Shown here piece by piece: positions 22,810 to 29,095 of a DNA stretch of 29,095 nt (its first letter is position 1; every line of letters starts with the position of its first letter). This stretch comes from Bacteroidia bacterium (lineage in GTDB: Bacteria; Bacteroidota; Bacteroidia; Bacteroidales; UBA932). The position numbers and the translations under genes were made by a program. The stretch lies in the NCBI GenBank assembly GCA_021153285.1, contig JAGKTT010000027.1:1-29095 (forward strand), read 5' to 3'. The notes beneath the pieces are model-generated. The model made no database searches and had not been told where the DNA came from. It was given only the letters and a program-made list of their open reading frames with translations.

Positions 22810-23684
22810 TTATATTAATGATCTACGTGCGAGATAGAACGCTGATGCAAAAGTTAGCATACCTTTATGGGAGAGTCTTGATGAAGGATGAACTCCTTGA
22901 ATCCACACAACACCCTTGTTGTCAACCACATATGTCCTGCCTTGTTCTATACCTCCATTAACTATGTCCCTATCAAATACACTCTGTTCTCCCTCACAAT
23001 AAACAAGTTCTTTCAACGTTCTTCCCTTCAGCCATCCAAAAAGATGAGGATAACTTGAGACCAAGCCAAGATCGAAAGCTGCATAAATACGTTTAGGATT
23101 TAGCTGCCTGATCTTTTCCTTAAGAAGTTCCTGAATCTCAGAAATTGCCAACCATTGCTTGAGTAGTTTGAGATCAGTATAAGTGGATTTGAAAGCTAAG
23201 CCCGGGAATGGATTCGCGCATATGACGGCAGCATGCTTGCGGAATATGTCGCATGCCTCGTCCCAAACTTCATCATGCTTGAAGTCAACCTCCTTAAGTG
23301 GAATGTTAAGCATTGAATAGTAAGTAAAGTAGGTCATTTTCACAAGATTGCGGTAAGTCACATTCTCCCAAAGATCATTATTATCGGCATATTCCTCATT
23401 CTGTTTGTGCCCCCTCTGTCGCCATCCTCATAGAAGGACTTTTTAAGGATATAGCTCTCGCGAAGGATATAGAGAATTTTCAGATCACTCTTCTTCCAAT
23501 CGGTTGAGAAAGCACCACCGTCGTTAGCCTGAATAGTGACATAGTCTACGTCTTCTCTCGACTCATCTTTAATGATACGATCGTTAATCTGGATAAAATC
23601 AAGATGACTGAGATCAATGGTACATGTGTCCTTCTTACTGTAAGCATCTGCCTTAAAGTTAGCAATCTTAAACTGAGAAATCAT
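22810..23684 (-). pseudogene. Frameshifted gene, uracil-DNA-glycosylase-like outline
   Basis: Two overlapping frames read as one 291-residue protein if one G is restored in a G5 run (C5 on the plus strand, 23410-23414). The first part, from ATG 23684, ends FYEDGDRGG. The second continues HKQNEEYADNNDLWENV, then TYRNLVKMTYF to the end at 22810. Without repair the first frame runs into unrelated codons and stops at 23358. Motif-like parts are ILRESYILKKSF in the first half and WIQGVHPSSRLSHKGML near the C-terminus; the latter resembles the HPS motif of uracil-DNA glycosylases, but this is a weak likeness. It is the last gene of the EcsC operon. It could be a pseudogene, a slippage-controlled gene or a sequencing error. 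Confidence 0.6.
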
Positions 23685-23700
23685 AATGTTATACTTATTG

Positions 23701-23826
23701 TTAGTTTCTATTTGAGTTGAACAGACCTTTACTCTCTTTAATAGCGATATCGAGGAGCTTTCCCCCCATTGCAAAAGCAAATATCCCGATACCTGCCTTG
23801 CCTACGATTTTTAAGATTTCTTTCAT
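23701..23826 (-). CDS. Small hydrophobic peptide (41 aa)
   Basis: A 41-residue frame, MKEILKIVGKAGIGIFAFAM, then GGKLLDIAIKESKGLFNSNRN. It has one Gly/Ala-rich hydrophobic segment (about 8-20) flanked by Lys, enough for a membrane-active helix. It lies 12 nt after the 50-residue gene and 16 nt before the frameshifted gene, so it sits well in the operon. I recognise no family. Confidence 0.5.
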   Translation of the reverse strand: MKEILKIVGKAGIGIFAFAMGGKLLDIAIKESKGLFNSNRN

Positions 23827-23838
23827 GACAGTTACTTT

Positions 23839-23991
23839 TTAAAAGATTGCATCCACTATTTCATCAATCCAGTCCGAAATCATCTGTCCGGACTTGATGC
23901 CAAGATCTGCGACGAACCTGGCTGCGTCTTCTATCATCGGCTTGAGGTCATGTGGAATCCCCTCGCCCATTTCTGATACTCTTAGTTTCAT
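23839..23991 (-). CDS. Small protein (50 aa)
   Basis: A 50-residue frame, MKLRVSEMGEGIPHDLKPMI through DWIDEIVDAIF. It is an acidic, amphipathic helical peptide without a signal sequence. It is 11 nt downstream of the EcsC-family gene and 12 nt upstream of the 41-residue gene. The tight spacing and biased composition support a real gene. Unknown function. Confidence 0.5.
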   Translation of the reverse strand: MKLRVSEMGEGIPHDLKPMIEDAARFVADLGIKSGQMISDWIDEIVDAIF

Positions 23992-24002
23992 AAGTGTGTC
24001 AT

Positions 24003-24608
24003 TTAGTTGAATCGATCTTTAGCTACCTTAGCATAAGCAGATACCTCTGCATAGTTATAAGCGCCACTCACCACGCCACCGATGACAGGAACCATCTTTC
24101 CTAGTTTTGGCAGTACTTTGGTTGAAGTCTTCAGAAGAAGTTTATTGCCTACATTTTTAGCAATCTTTTCAGCAATTGATTTTGATATCTTCGGAATAAG
24201 AACCTTAGCCGTGTAGTTGGTCAATGACTTAAGTCCAGCTTGCTTAAGTACATCACCGACAGAGTTACCAACTATACAGAGATATACCAGGGTCTTAACT
24301 TCATCACTGTTTATGTCGTAACCACGAATAGCAGCGACTGCAGCAATCATACGGATTTCAATGTAGAGTGAAGATGCGATGTCAGCAGGAATGGTGATCG
24401 GCAGAGTTACGAATCCTCCCAGTCCGGTAACAAAACCGGTAGCGGTACATTTGAGTCTCTGATTTGAGACCATTTTATCAATGGCCTTCTCTGTACGTCC
24501 ATATCTTTCTACATATTCATCAGCAAGCTCCTGGATAGAGTCTCCGAAGGACCCATTGCCAGTTACGGCAAGGTTATAAATGTTATTTAAAACTGTAGAA
24601 GTATTCAT
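24003..24608 (-). CDS. EcsC-family protein
   Basis: A 201-residue protein with the core signature of the EcsC family: KCTATGFVTGLGGFVTLPIT, PADIASSLYIEIRMIAAVAAIRGYD, VKTLVYLCIVGNSVGDVLKQAG, and later a Gly-rich GKMVPVIGGVVSGAYNY segment. EcsC-domain proteins are membrane-associated and occur in several predicted phage-defence and conflict loci; their activity is not settled. The ATG at 24608 (MNTSTVL) lies 1 nt after the previous stop, which favours it over an earlier in-frame start. It is in the middle of a six-gene minus-strand operon with two other membrane-anchored proteins and two tiny proteins. Confidence 0.75.
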   Translation of the reverse strand: MNTSTVLNNIYNLAVTGNGSFGDSIQELADEYVERYGRTEKAIDKMVSNQRLKCTATGFVTGLGGFVTLPITIPADIASSLYIEIRMIAAVAAIRGYDINSDEVKTLVYLCIVGNSVGDVLKQAGLKSLTNYTAKVLIPKISKSIAEKIAKNVGNKLLLKTSTKVLPKLGKMVPVIGGVVSGAYNYAEVSAYAKVAKDRFN

Positions 24609-24609
24609 T

Positions 24610-25056
24610 TTATTTGTTTTTAGTAGTGACATTCAATAATGTGGTTAATAGTATTATGGCAGCTGAAGCAAATCCAAGTGAGAAGAGTTTCATTGCCTCC
24701 TTTACAGCATCAGTCAGTTCCTTACGGGTACTAGCTTTAACAAGCAGCGACATGAATTCATTTGTTGATGACTTATCGCTCGACTTTTCGTCTGGCTCTT
24801 CTTTGGAACCGGAATAGTAAAACCTATGGTCAGGAAGGATTGAGACTTTGTCACCCTTGACTATTCTGCAGAGCTTGATGGTTGTTCCTTCAATCAGATG
24901 ATCATCTTGAAGCATCGACTCTGGAAACTGACACATCTTATGGACTGTGGAATACTTAAGAATTGCTGTCTGCCCATCAGGTAGGGAAACAATGTAGATT
25001 CTTCCGTCATAGGACTTCACCACCCCTTCAAAGAAGGATTTAGTGTACTGTCCCAT
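24610..25056 (-). CDS. Tail-anchored protein with beta-rich head (148 aa)
   Basis: A 148-residue protein. Residues 1-85 are strand-rich and resemble a small OB/SH3-like barrel (FEGVVKSYDGRIYIVSLPDG, QTAILKYSTVHK, TIKLCRIVKGDKVSILPD). Residues 85-105 are a Ser/Glu/Lys linker. Residues about 122-142 form a single transmembrane segment close to the C-terminus (FSLGFASAAIILLTTLLNV). The head would face the cytoplasm. It is coupled to the EcsC-family gene (1 nt gap) and lies 7 nt after the 77-residue membrane protein gene. Family not recognised. Confidence 0.65.
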   Translation of the reverse strand: MGQYTKSFFEGVVKSYDGRIYIVSLPDGQTAILKYSTVHKMCQFPESMLQDDHLIEGTTIKLCRIVKGDKVSILPDHRFYYSGSKEEPDEKSSDKSSTNEFMSLLVKASTRKELTDAVKEAMKLFSLGFASAAIILLTTLLNVTTKNK

Positions 25057-25063
25057 ATGAATT

Positions 25064-25297
25064 TCATCGTTTAACTACTGATACAATAACTGCAGCAACA
25101 ACTGCTACCGCCTGAAGGATATCAACCACCTTAGATACTGGTGATTCAGGACATGGATCAGTAAAGACAACCGGACCCTTGCGAGATGATTTTAGAAATG
25201 ACTTTTTCATGGTCGTGTAAATTATTATTAAAATTAACATTACGGCACCACTATGGTAACCGAGCGCAAGGTAGATATTACTATTCGGTTCTGTCAT
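25064..25297 (-). CDS. Two-segment small membrane protein (77 aa)
   Basis: A 77-residue protein with hydrophobic segments at about 11-28 (LGYHSGAVMLILIIIYTT) and 58-74 (VVDILQAVAVVAAVIVSVV), separated by a basic, Pro-rich loop (KKSFLKSSRKGPVVFTDPCP). It is the first gene of the minus-strand EcsC operon, and the promoter must lie in the 67-bp gap before the divergent toxin gene. Function unknown. Confidence 0.6.
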   Translation of the reverse strand: MTEPNSNIYLALGYHSGAVMLILIIIYTTMKKSFLKSSRKGPVVFTDPCPESPVSKVVDILQAVAVVAAVIVSVVKR

Positions 25298-25364
25298 TTA
25301 CGTAAATAAGAAAGTCCGAAATTGTTGGTCTTTACATACAGGCAAAGTGGTGCGCAAACAGTTC

Positions 25365-26018
25365 ATGGATATTTCAAATGATAAGTTAGTGCAAATGTTT
25401 GCTATGAAAATGGGGCTAGACGAAAAGATGCAGAAAAAGCTCATTGCTGAGATGACGCATAACCCTGATTTAGCTAACTTGATTAAAAGCGATCCGGAAC
25501 GGAACATAGCACGATGGAAGATAGCACGCCGACCTGTAGATAAGTCAAAACTAGTAAAAGTCAACGGCCGCAATCCTGTCAATGCTGAGTACGCTGGTAA
25601 AAATTTTTATTTTGAACCAGAACTGAACCGTAAATTGAAGTCTAACTTAGACAAAAATGGCAACTATGACTGTTATGACAAATCTGCATTGTAAAAATTA
25701 GACGAAAAGTACCCGGATGGAGTTCCCTATCGTACAGATGGATCTCCTGACTTCATTTCCGCAAATGCTTGTAAGTTAGGACCTGACAGCAAGCCCATCT
25801 CATATTATCCCGAGGGAGGCAAGTTTTCTAGTGACCGTGATAAAGATATTAGGGATGCCCAAGAATATATGAAATGTAAGTACGGGGACAAATTCGATGA
25901 ATACGGATACACATGGCATCATGACGACGGCAATCCAGCTCGTTTGATACTGGTAGATTATGATGTCCATCGCATATGTAAACATACAGGCGGGCACGCC
26001 AAGTCTAAGAAGTTATGA
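25365..26018 (+). pseudogene. WHH nuclease toxin gene with internal ochre stop
   Basis: One frame runs from ATG 25365 (or GTG 25347) to TGA 26016-26018 but is broken by TAA at 25692-25694 (S-A-L-stop-K-L-D-E-K). After the stop the frame keeps perfect protein-like sense and ends in the WHH nuclease motif: YTWHHDDGNPARLILVDYDVHR, then ICKHTGGHAK (written here in two parts). WHH toxins of the HNH/EndoVII superfamily are DNases that act as C-terminal tips of polymorphic toxins. The first 110 residues are a Lys-rich, helical part (MKMGLDEKMQKKLIAEMTHN) without an export signal. The catalytic end is not made unless the stop is read through. Its stop overlaps that of the convergent 26013-27041 gene. 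Confidence 0.75.
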
Positions 26019-27041
26019 GTTAGTGGTATAATTCATAATTTCTTTAAAAATTGCAATAGCATTATCTTCAACATCTGCGTTTGCTTGATTTTTACTTTGT
26101 CTTAAATTCTTGATCGTTCGAGAATTAGACGTCATAAATATCTTTTCATACTTAGTCCATGGAATCTTCGAATCTTGAGTGATTTCCCTTGGTCCAGCAT
26201 CTTGTGATTGTCGTTTAATCTCACCAATTGCAAAGCTTAACTCCCTCAGGATAAAAGCCGCTGTTCCATCGTCTATGTCAACGAATTTATAGCAAACATC
26301 ATATCTTGTATCTTTCGCAATATAGCCACAAGCGATTGCATTGTCTATGAACTGCATAAACAAGTCTTTGTTCTTAAAAGACTTTAGAGCTTCATTGAAA
26401 TCTTGCTTTGTATAGTTGGTTTTTGTTTTTACATCCTTGGGTTTGGGAGGTTCAACGGTACATCTAATGCCATCAAGATATCTTTTATAAACATTGAATA
26501 TCAGTTTTACAGCTAAAGCGGCAACATCTACGACATCTTCATCGTCATACAGCATGATCCAGAATGGCCAAAATGTCTTATTATTAGCATTATCTGTCAT
26601 GCGGAACCTCTTGCTGAAATCCTTATCATGGAAGGTGTTGTTTAACACCTCTGTTATCTCGTACTTAATCTCATCCCACTCCTTGGAGAAAATACGGTTC
26701 TGCTCCTTTTGGTCGCCACCTTTAACAAGTCCTCTACAACCATAATAGATTCCATAGCTGGCTTCATCTCTATCAAGTTCAATAAGAAATTCATAGGCCC
26801 TATTACCATCAGCACTATAAATCTCAGTATCACCCTCAGCATTTACCATGTACTTGTACATGATATGATGCTTGGACTTGATGGAATGATATGTGTCATC
26901 CCGTTTAAACTCAGGATGATTTTTCATTTTATGGATTTCACGTTTATAACCACTGAGATAGTCCTTATACAGAAACATCGCTTCGCTTTGTTCAAAAGCT
27001 ATATCGCGGTTTTGTATAGAATCGTCAATGTCAAAGTTCAT
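26013..27041 (-). CDS. Hypothetical protein (342 aa)
   Basis: A soluble 342-residue protein, MNFDIDDSIQNRDIAFEQSE to IMNYTTNS. It has an alternating alpha/beta pattern with Asp- and Trp-rich parts: NNKTFWPFWIMLYDDEDVVDVAALAVKLIF is a long hydrophobic helix pair, and KTKTNYTKQDFNEALKSF follows a Pro/Lys linker. No catalytic motif, signal peptide or clear membrane segment is visible. Its stop overlaps the end of the convergent WHH toxin frame by a few bases. An immunity role is possible but it is large for that, and immunity genes usually follow the toxin on the same strand. Family not recognised. Confidence 0.65.
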   Translation of the reverse strand: MNFDIDDSIQNRDIAFEQSEAMFLYKDYLSGYKREIHKMKNHPEFKRDDTYHSIKSKHHIMYKYMVNAEGDTEIYSADGNRAYEFLIELDRDEASYGIYYGCRGLVKGGDQKEQNRIFSKEWDEIKYEITEVLNNTFHDKDFSKRFRMTDNANNKTFWPFWIMLYDDEDVVDVAALAVKLIFNVYKRYLDGIRCTVEPPKPKDVKTKTNYTKQDFNEALKSFKNKDLFMQFIDNAIACGYIAKDTRYDVCYKFVDIDDGTAAFILRELSFAIGEIKRQSQDAGPREITQDSKIPWTKYEKIFMTSNSRTIKNLRQSKNQANADVEDNAIAIFKEIMNYTTNS

Positions 27042-27082
27042 GTCTATAGAGATTAATATGTCCTAGTAAAGTTGAGAAATTT

Positions 27083-27102
27083 TACTCATTATGCAATGAG
27101 TA
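27083..27102. repeat. 8-bp hairpin/palindrome in divergent promoter region
   Basis: TACTCATT and AATGAGTA flank ATGC. It lies 42 nt upstream of the 26013-27041 start and 24 nt upstream of the -33 box at 27126, so an operator for one of the two divergent genes is likely. Confidence 0.5.
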
Positions 27103-27125
27103 TTTTAAGAAATCAAATTCATTTA

Positions 27126-27338
27126 TTGAAGATTTCGATAAATCTCATATATTTGCATCATCAAAAATAAGCCGAAAGTTCCCGGCGAAAAAATCCATCA
27201 AACATATCCGACGGCTGTCAAAGGCCATTACGGGGGCATTGTATCCCGTCCTGTCTGACCATTGAGGGTCAGTCGTTCTTTGACATATCGGCAGCCGCAT
27301 CGGAAATGATCATTGTCAAACCTTTAATCATTTATGTT
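27126..27338 (+). promoter_or_regulatory. Promoter and structured 180-nt leader
   Basis: TTG (27126-27128) and TATATTTGC (27148-27156) form a good Bacteroidota promoter. About 180 nt of leader follow before the ATG at 27339. The leader holds short inverted repeats: CTGACC with GGTCAG around 27257-27274, and ACGGG with CCCGT around 27231-27250. A cis-acting RNA control element is possible; I do not recognise a named one. Confidence 0.5.
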
Positions 27339-27644
27339 ATGATGGAAAGAAAGTATCAACTGGTCGCATGGACCCAGAACATCACCGACAACGAGAATGC
27401 AAGGCTTTACATGATTCCTTCCCTTGAGTGTGAAGTGCAGGCAGACCTCATCACTGACCTGGCCTTTATTCATAGGGAGGAGTACAAGTTTAATGGTCCT
27501 ATCAGTCTTGATCTGGCAAGAAGAGCAATCAAGGCATACGAGAACATGTCGAGGTTCGAGATCCTCACCGGCCATCCGGGAGACGGAATCAGGTATCTGT
27601 TCTTCGCCGCTAAGTACTTACAAATTTTAACAAAGCTCATTTGA
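27339..27644 (+). CDS. Small protein with 3' end fused into the right repeat (101 aa)
   Basis: A 101-residue protein starting MMERKYQLVAWTQNITDNEN (an ATG 3 nt later and one at 27306 are alternatives). A conserved-looking core runs through YMIPSLECEVQADLITDLAF, ISLDLARRAIKAYENMSRFE and ILTGHPGDGIRYLFFAAKYL; proteins of this look are common on Bacteroidota mobile elements. The last eight codons (QILTKLI-stop) lie in the conserved repeat block that starts at 27620, so the natural C-terminus may be missing and replaced by repeat sequence. It has its own promoter and a long leader. Function unknown. Confidence 0.6.
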   Translation: MMERKYQLVAWTQNITDNENARLYMIPSLECEVQADLITDLAFIHREEYKFNGPISLDLARRAIKAYENMSRFEILTGHPGDGIRYLFFAAKYLQILTKLI

Positions 27645-27719
27645 TAGCAACATTTAACACAAAAGCATATAAGCGTACCCGATTACGAGTCCATTTTGCT
27701 ACCAAAATTTTGTCATAGT

Positions 27720-27746
27720 GGGACATGATGGGACATCATGGGAGAC
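27720..27746. repeat. Three phased GGGA-type iterons
   Basis: GGGACAT, GGGACAT and GGGAGAC start at 27720, 27730 and 27740. They lie at the place of the TATCAT iterons in the left repeat and keep the 10-bp period, but differ in sequence. Confidence 0.7.
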
Positions 27747-27883
27747 AAGTGGTAAACTACTACTTATTTGCGCCGCCAATGACTACGTTGAAAGTTCCCG
27801 AAAAGGACTTTCCAACAAATAAGCATCAAATCTTGCTTCTAATTGCTAAAAATTGACATTCATTGTCATAAATACTAATAAAA

Positions 27884-27907
27884 TGAGAGCAACGCAGGTT
27901 GCTCTCA
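27884..27907 (-). terminator. Terminator of the phosphofructokinase gene
   Basis: TGAGAGCAAC and GTTGCTCTCA form a 10-bp perfect stem with a 4-nt loop, 47 nt after the phosphofructokinase stop; a short T-rich stretch follows on the minus strand. Confidence 0.75.
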
Positions 27908-27954
27908 ATCATATCATTATATGTCAATTTGCGACAATTAGTGTCAAATACGAA

Positions 27955-29095
27955 TTACCACTCCAGAATCTTATTGAAGTCATAAGCCTCAGGGTTCTCG
28001 ATTCCGAGAGCCTTGACAGCCTCGTAGTCAGCCTCAGTCACGTAGTGAGCGATGTACTTGTAGTAGTTCTGAGCTGTACCTGAGTTGATGTCTACAACGC
28101 GTGGTGGAATCTTGCCTGTTGTTGGGTCCTGGAGGTCTGCAAGGTAGAGTGGAGATACGTTTCCGTATGCATCTACGTATACCATACAGCCTGTCTTGCC
28201 CTCGCTGTAGAGCTGGTAAACTCCCATTGCGAGCTCTGTGCAGTATGTGAGGTCGTAAGCTACAGGATCCTGGCAGCGAACGTCATATCCGATCTCTACC
28301 GGACGGCTCTTGACCTTAAGACCGATCTTCTTGAACTCAGCTTCGAGGAGGTCGTTGAAGAGAACAGCCTTTGAAACCTTACCAAGCTCCGGATGACCGT
28401 GGTCGTCATATGAGAAACGTACGCCGGCTGCTTCCATTTCCTCAGCCTTGAACTCGTGGAAGAGACCTTCGGCAGCCACGATTGTACCGTAGTTGATACC
28501 CATTACCTTTCTCTTGAGGATAGCTGAGATAGAAAGCTTAACTACCTTGTCAAGGCAGATTTCAGTCTTGTTGAACATCTCAGGGATAATGGTCATAGGG
28601 CAGTGAGTTGCCTCACCAATACCTAAAGCAAGACTTCCGCAAGTACGTCCCATTGCACTGATCACAAGCCAGTTGCCAGAAGTACGTGCATCTTCGTATA
28701 CTGTGCGTGCAAGGTGAGCACCTTCGTTCTTTGCAGAGTTGTATCCGAATGTTGGAGCGTTTGCAGGAAGAGGAAGGTCGTTATCGATTGTCTTAGGACA
28801 GTGGATGTTTGCGATCGGGTATCCCTTGGCTGCAAGGAACTTTGAGATACGGTTTGCTGTAGAAGCAGTGTCGTCACCACCGATAGTCACGAGAAGCTTG
28901 ATATTGTTGTCCTTGAAGAGGTCAAGGTTGAAGTTCTCCTCGAAGTCTTTGTCAGTTGGCTTGAAACGGCTCATCTCAAGATATGAACCACCTCTGTTGA
29001 AGTAACGGTCAGCGATTGCGAAAGTAAGGTCCTCAGTACGGGCATTCTTGCTGAAAAGTCCTGAATAACCGCCGTGAAGGCCGATCACTCTGAAG
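27955..29095 (-). CDS. PPi-dependent 6-phosphofructokinase, 5' end beyond window
   Basis: At least 380 residues of a phosphofructokinase that phosphorylates fructose 6-phosphate in glycolysis; the start lies past the right edge. The active-site sequence TIGGDDTAS has a second Asp where ATP-dependent enzymes have Gly, and PKTIDND matches the pyrophosphate-using group, so PPi is the likely donor and the reaction is reversible. It also shows GRTCGSLAL and the IPE motif. The codon choice is strongly biased, as for a highly expressed housekeeping gene. It ends ILEW-stop within the right repeat, so the island has entered at, or next to, its 3' end without destroying it. Confidence 0.9.
   Translation of the reverse strand, partial: FRVIGLHGGYSGLFSKNARTEDLTFAIADRYFNRGGSYLEMSRFKPTDKDFEENFNLDLFKDNNIKLLVTIGGDDTASTANRISKFLAAKGYPIANIHCPKTIDNDLPLPANAPTFGYNSAKNEGAHLARTVYEDARTSGNWLVISAMGRTCGSLALGIGEATHCPMTIIPEMFNKTEICLDKVVKLSISAILKRKVMGINYGTIVAAEGLFHEFKAEEMEAAGVRFSYDDHGHPELGKVSKAVLFNDLLEAEFKKIGLKVKSRPVEIGYDVRCQDPVAYDLTYCTELAMGVYQLYSEGKTGCMVYVDAYGNVSPLYLADLQDPTTGKIPPRVVDINSGTAQNYYKYIAHYVTEADYEAVKALGIENPEAYDFNKILEW

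Larger units (their letters stand above)
27620..27968. repeat. Right copy of the island-flanking direct repeat (attachment-like)
   Basis: Partner of 4155-4517. It contains ACAAATTTT and a minus-strand ATG (27640-27638) followed by codons for M-S-F-V-K-I-C, the start of a zinc/winged-helix gene that is then lost; CCCGATTA and AGTCCATTTT (27678-27697); three phased GGGA-type iterons; the 17-bp core TTTCCAACAAATAAGCA (27809-27825); the phosphofructokinase terminator; and the last codons of that gene (CCACTCCAGAA, 27958-27968). The offset is nearly constant across the alignment, so the two copies are homologous but well diverged outside the core. Confidence 0.75.

Noticed and set aside
22810..23684. 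Firm assignment as a uracil-DNA glycosylase
   Set aside because: The HPS-like motif near the C-terminus is suggestive but the catalytic motif near the N-terminus cannot be matched with confidence.
25298..25582. 94-residue minus-strand frame over the toxin gene start
   Set aside because: It overlaps the toxin frame and has no recognisable features; the plus-strand frame continues into a WHH nuclease motif.
26013..27041. Immunity protein for the WHH toxin
   Set aside because: Only adjacency supports it; the gene is convergent, 342 residues long and shows no immunity-family feature.

Overview
The window looks like a chromosome segment of a Bacteroidales bacterium (Bacteroidota). Support for this comes from promoters with the Bacteroidota -7 box (TAnnTTTG), weak Shine-Dalgarno sites, a fimbrillin-type lipoprotein at the left edge, a PPi-dependent phosphofructokinase at the right edge, and Bacteroidota-style integrase fragments. 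I do not name a genus. The edges (about 1-1.8 kb and 27.95-29.1 kb) read as resident chromosome. The roughly 23.45 kb between about 4.5 and 27.8 kb reads as an accessory island.

Layout. 1-1.8 kb: start of a lipoprotein gene, a 48-residue acidic protein, an unknown gene and an AraC-type regulator. 1.9-4.2 kb: two integrase fragments without a catalytic domain, and a protein with three zinc ribbons and four winged-helix domains. 4.16-4.52 and 27.62-27.97 kb: an imperfect direct repeat of about 350-365 bp. It holds 10-bp-phased iterons, a 17-bp identical core, a hairpin terminator and an imitation of the phosphofructokinase 3' end, and probably forms the attachment ends of the island. The left copy runs into the zinc/winged-helix gene and the right copy into the phosphofructokinase gene.

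4.9-18.6 kb: the core of the island. It encodes a wHTH-AAA ATPase with a downstream STAS/GHKL/membrane/LRR-like set; a small protein, DEDDh exonuclease, helical protein and PLD nuclease; an operon with a MoxR ATPase, VWA protein and DUF45/YgjP-like zinc peptidase; a RecA-like ATPase with a DUF932-like protein; a DW-repeat protein; and a WYL-domain regulator. Six promoters here, including the regulator's own, carry CTGYC followed by a T-rich stretch exactly 27 nt upstream of the -7 box, so these genes form one local regulon. The content resembles an anti-phage or DNA-damage conflict system under WYL control. I do not recognise it as a named system.

18.7-27.6 kb: further cargo. It holds a DUF262/DUF1524 (GmrSD-like) endonuclease; a two-gene RiPP locus (54-residue precursor ending in KVGICWAPFG, terminator, radical SAM/SPASM enzyme); a compact minus-strand operon of small membrane-type proteins with an EcsC-family protein and a frameshifted gene; a WHH nuclease toxin gene broken by an ochre stop; an unknown 342-residue protein; and a small gene whose 3' end runs into the right repeat.
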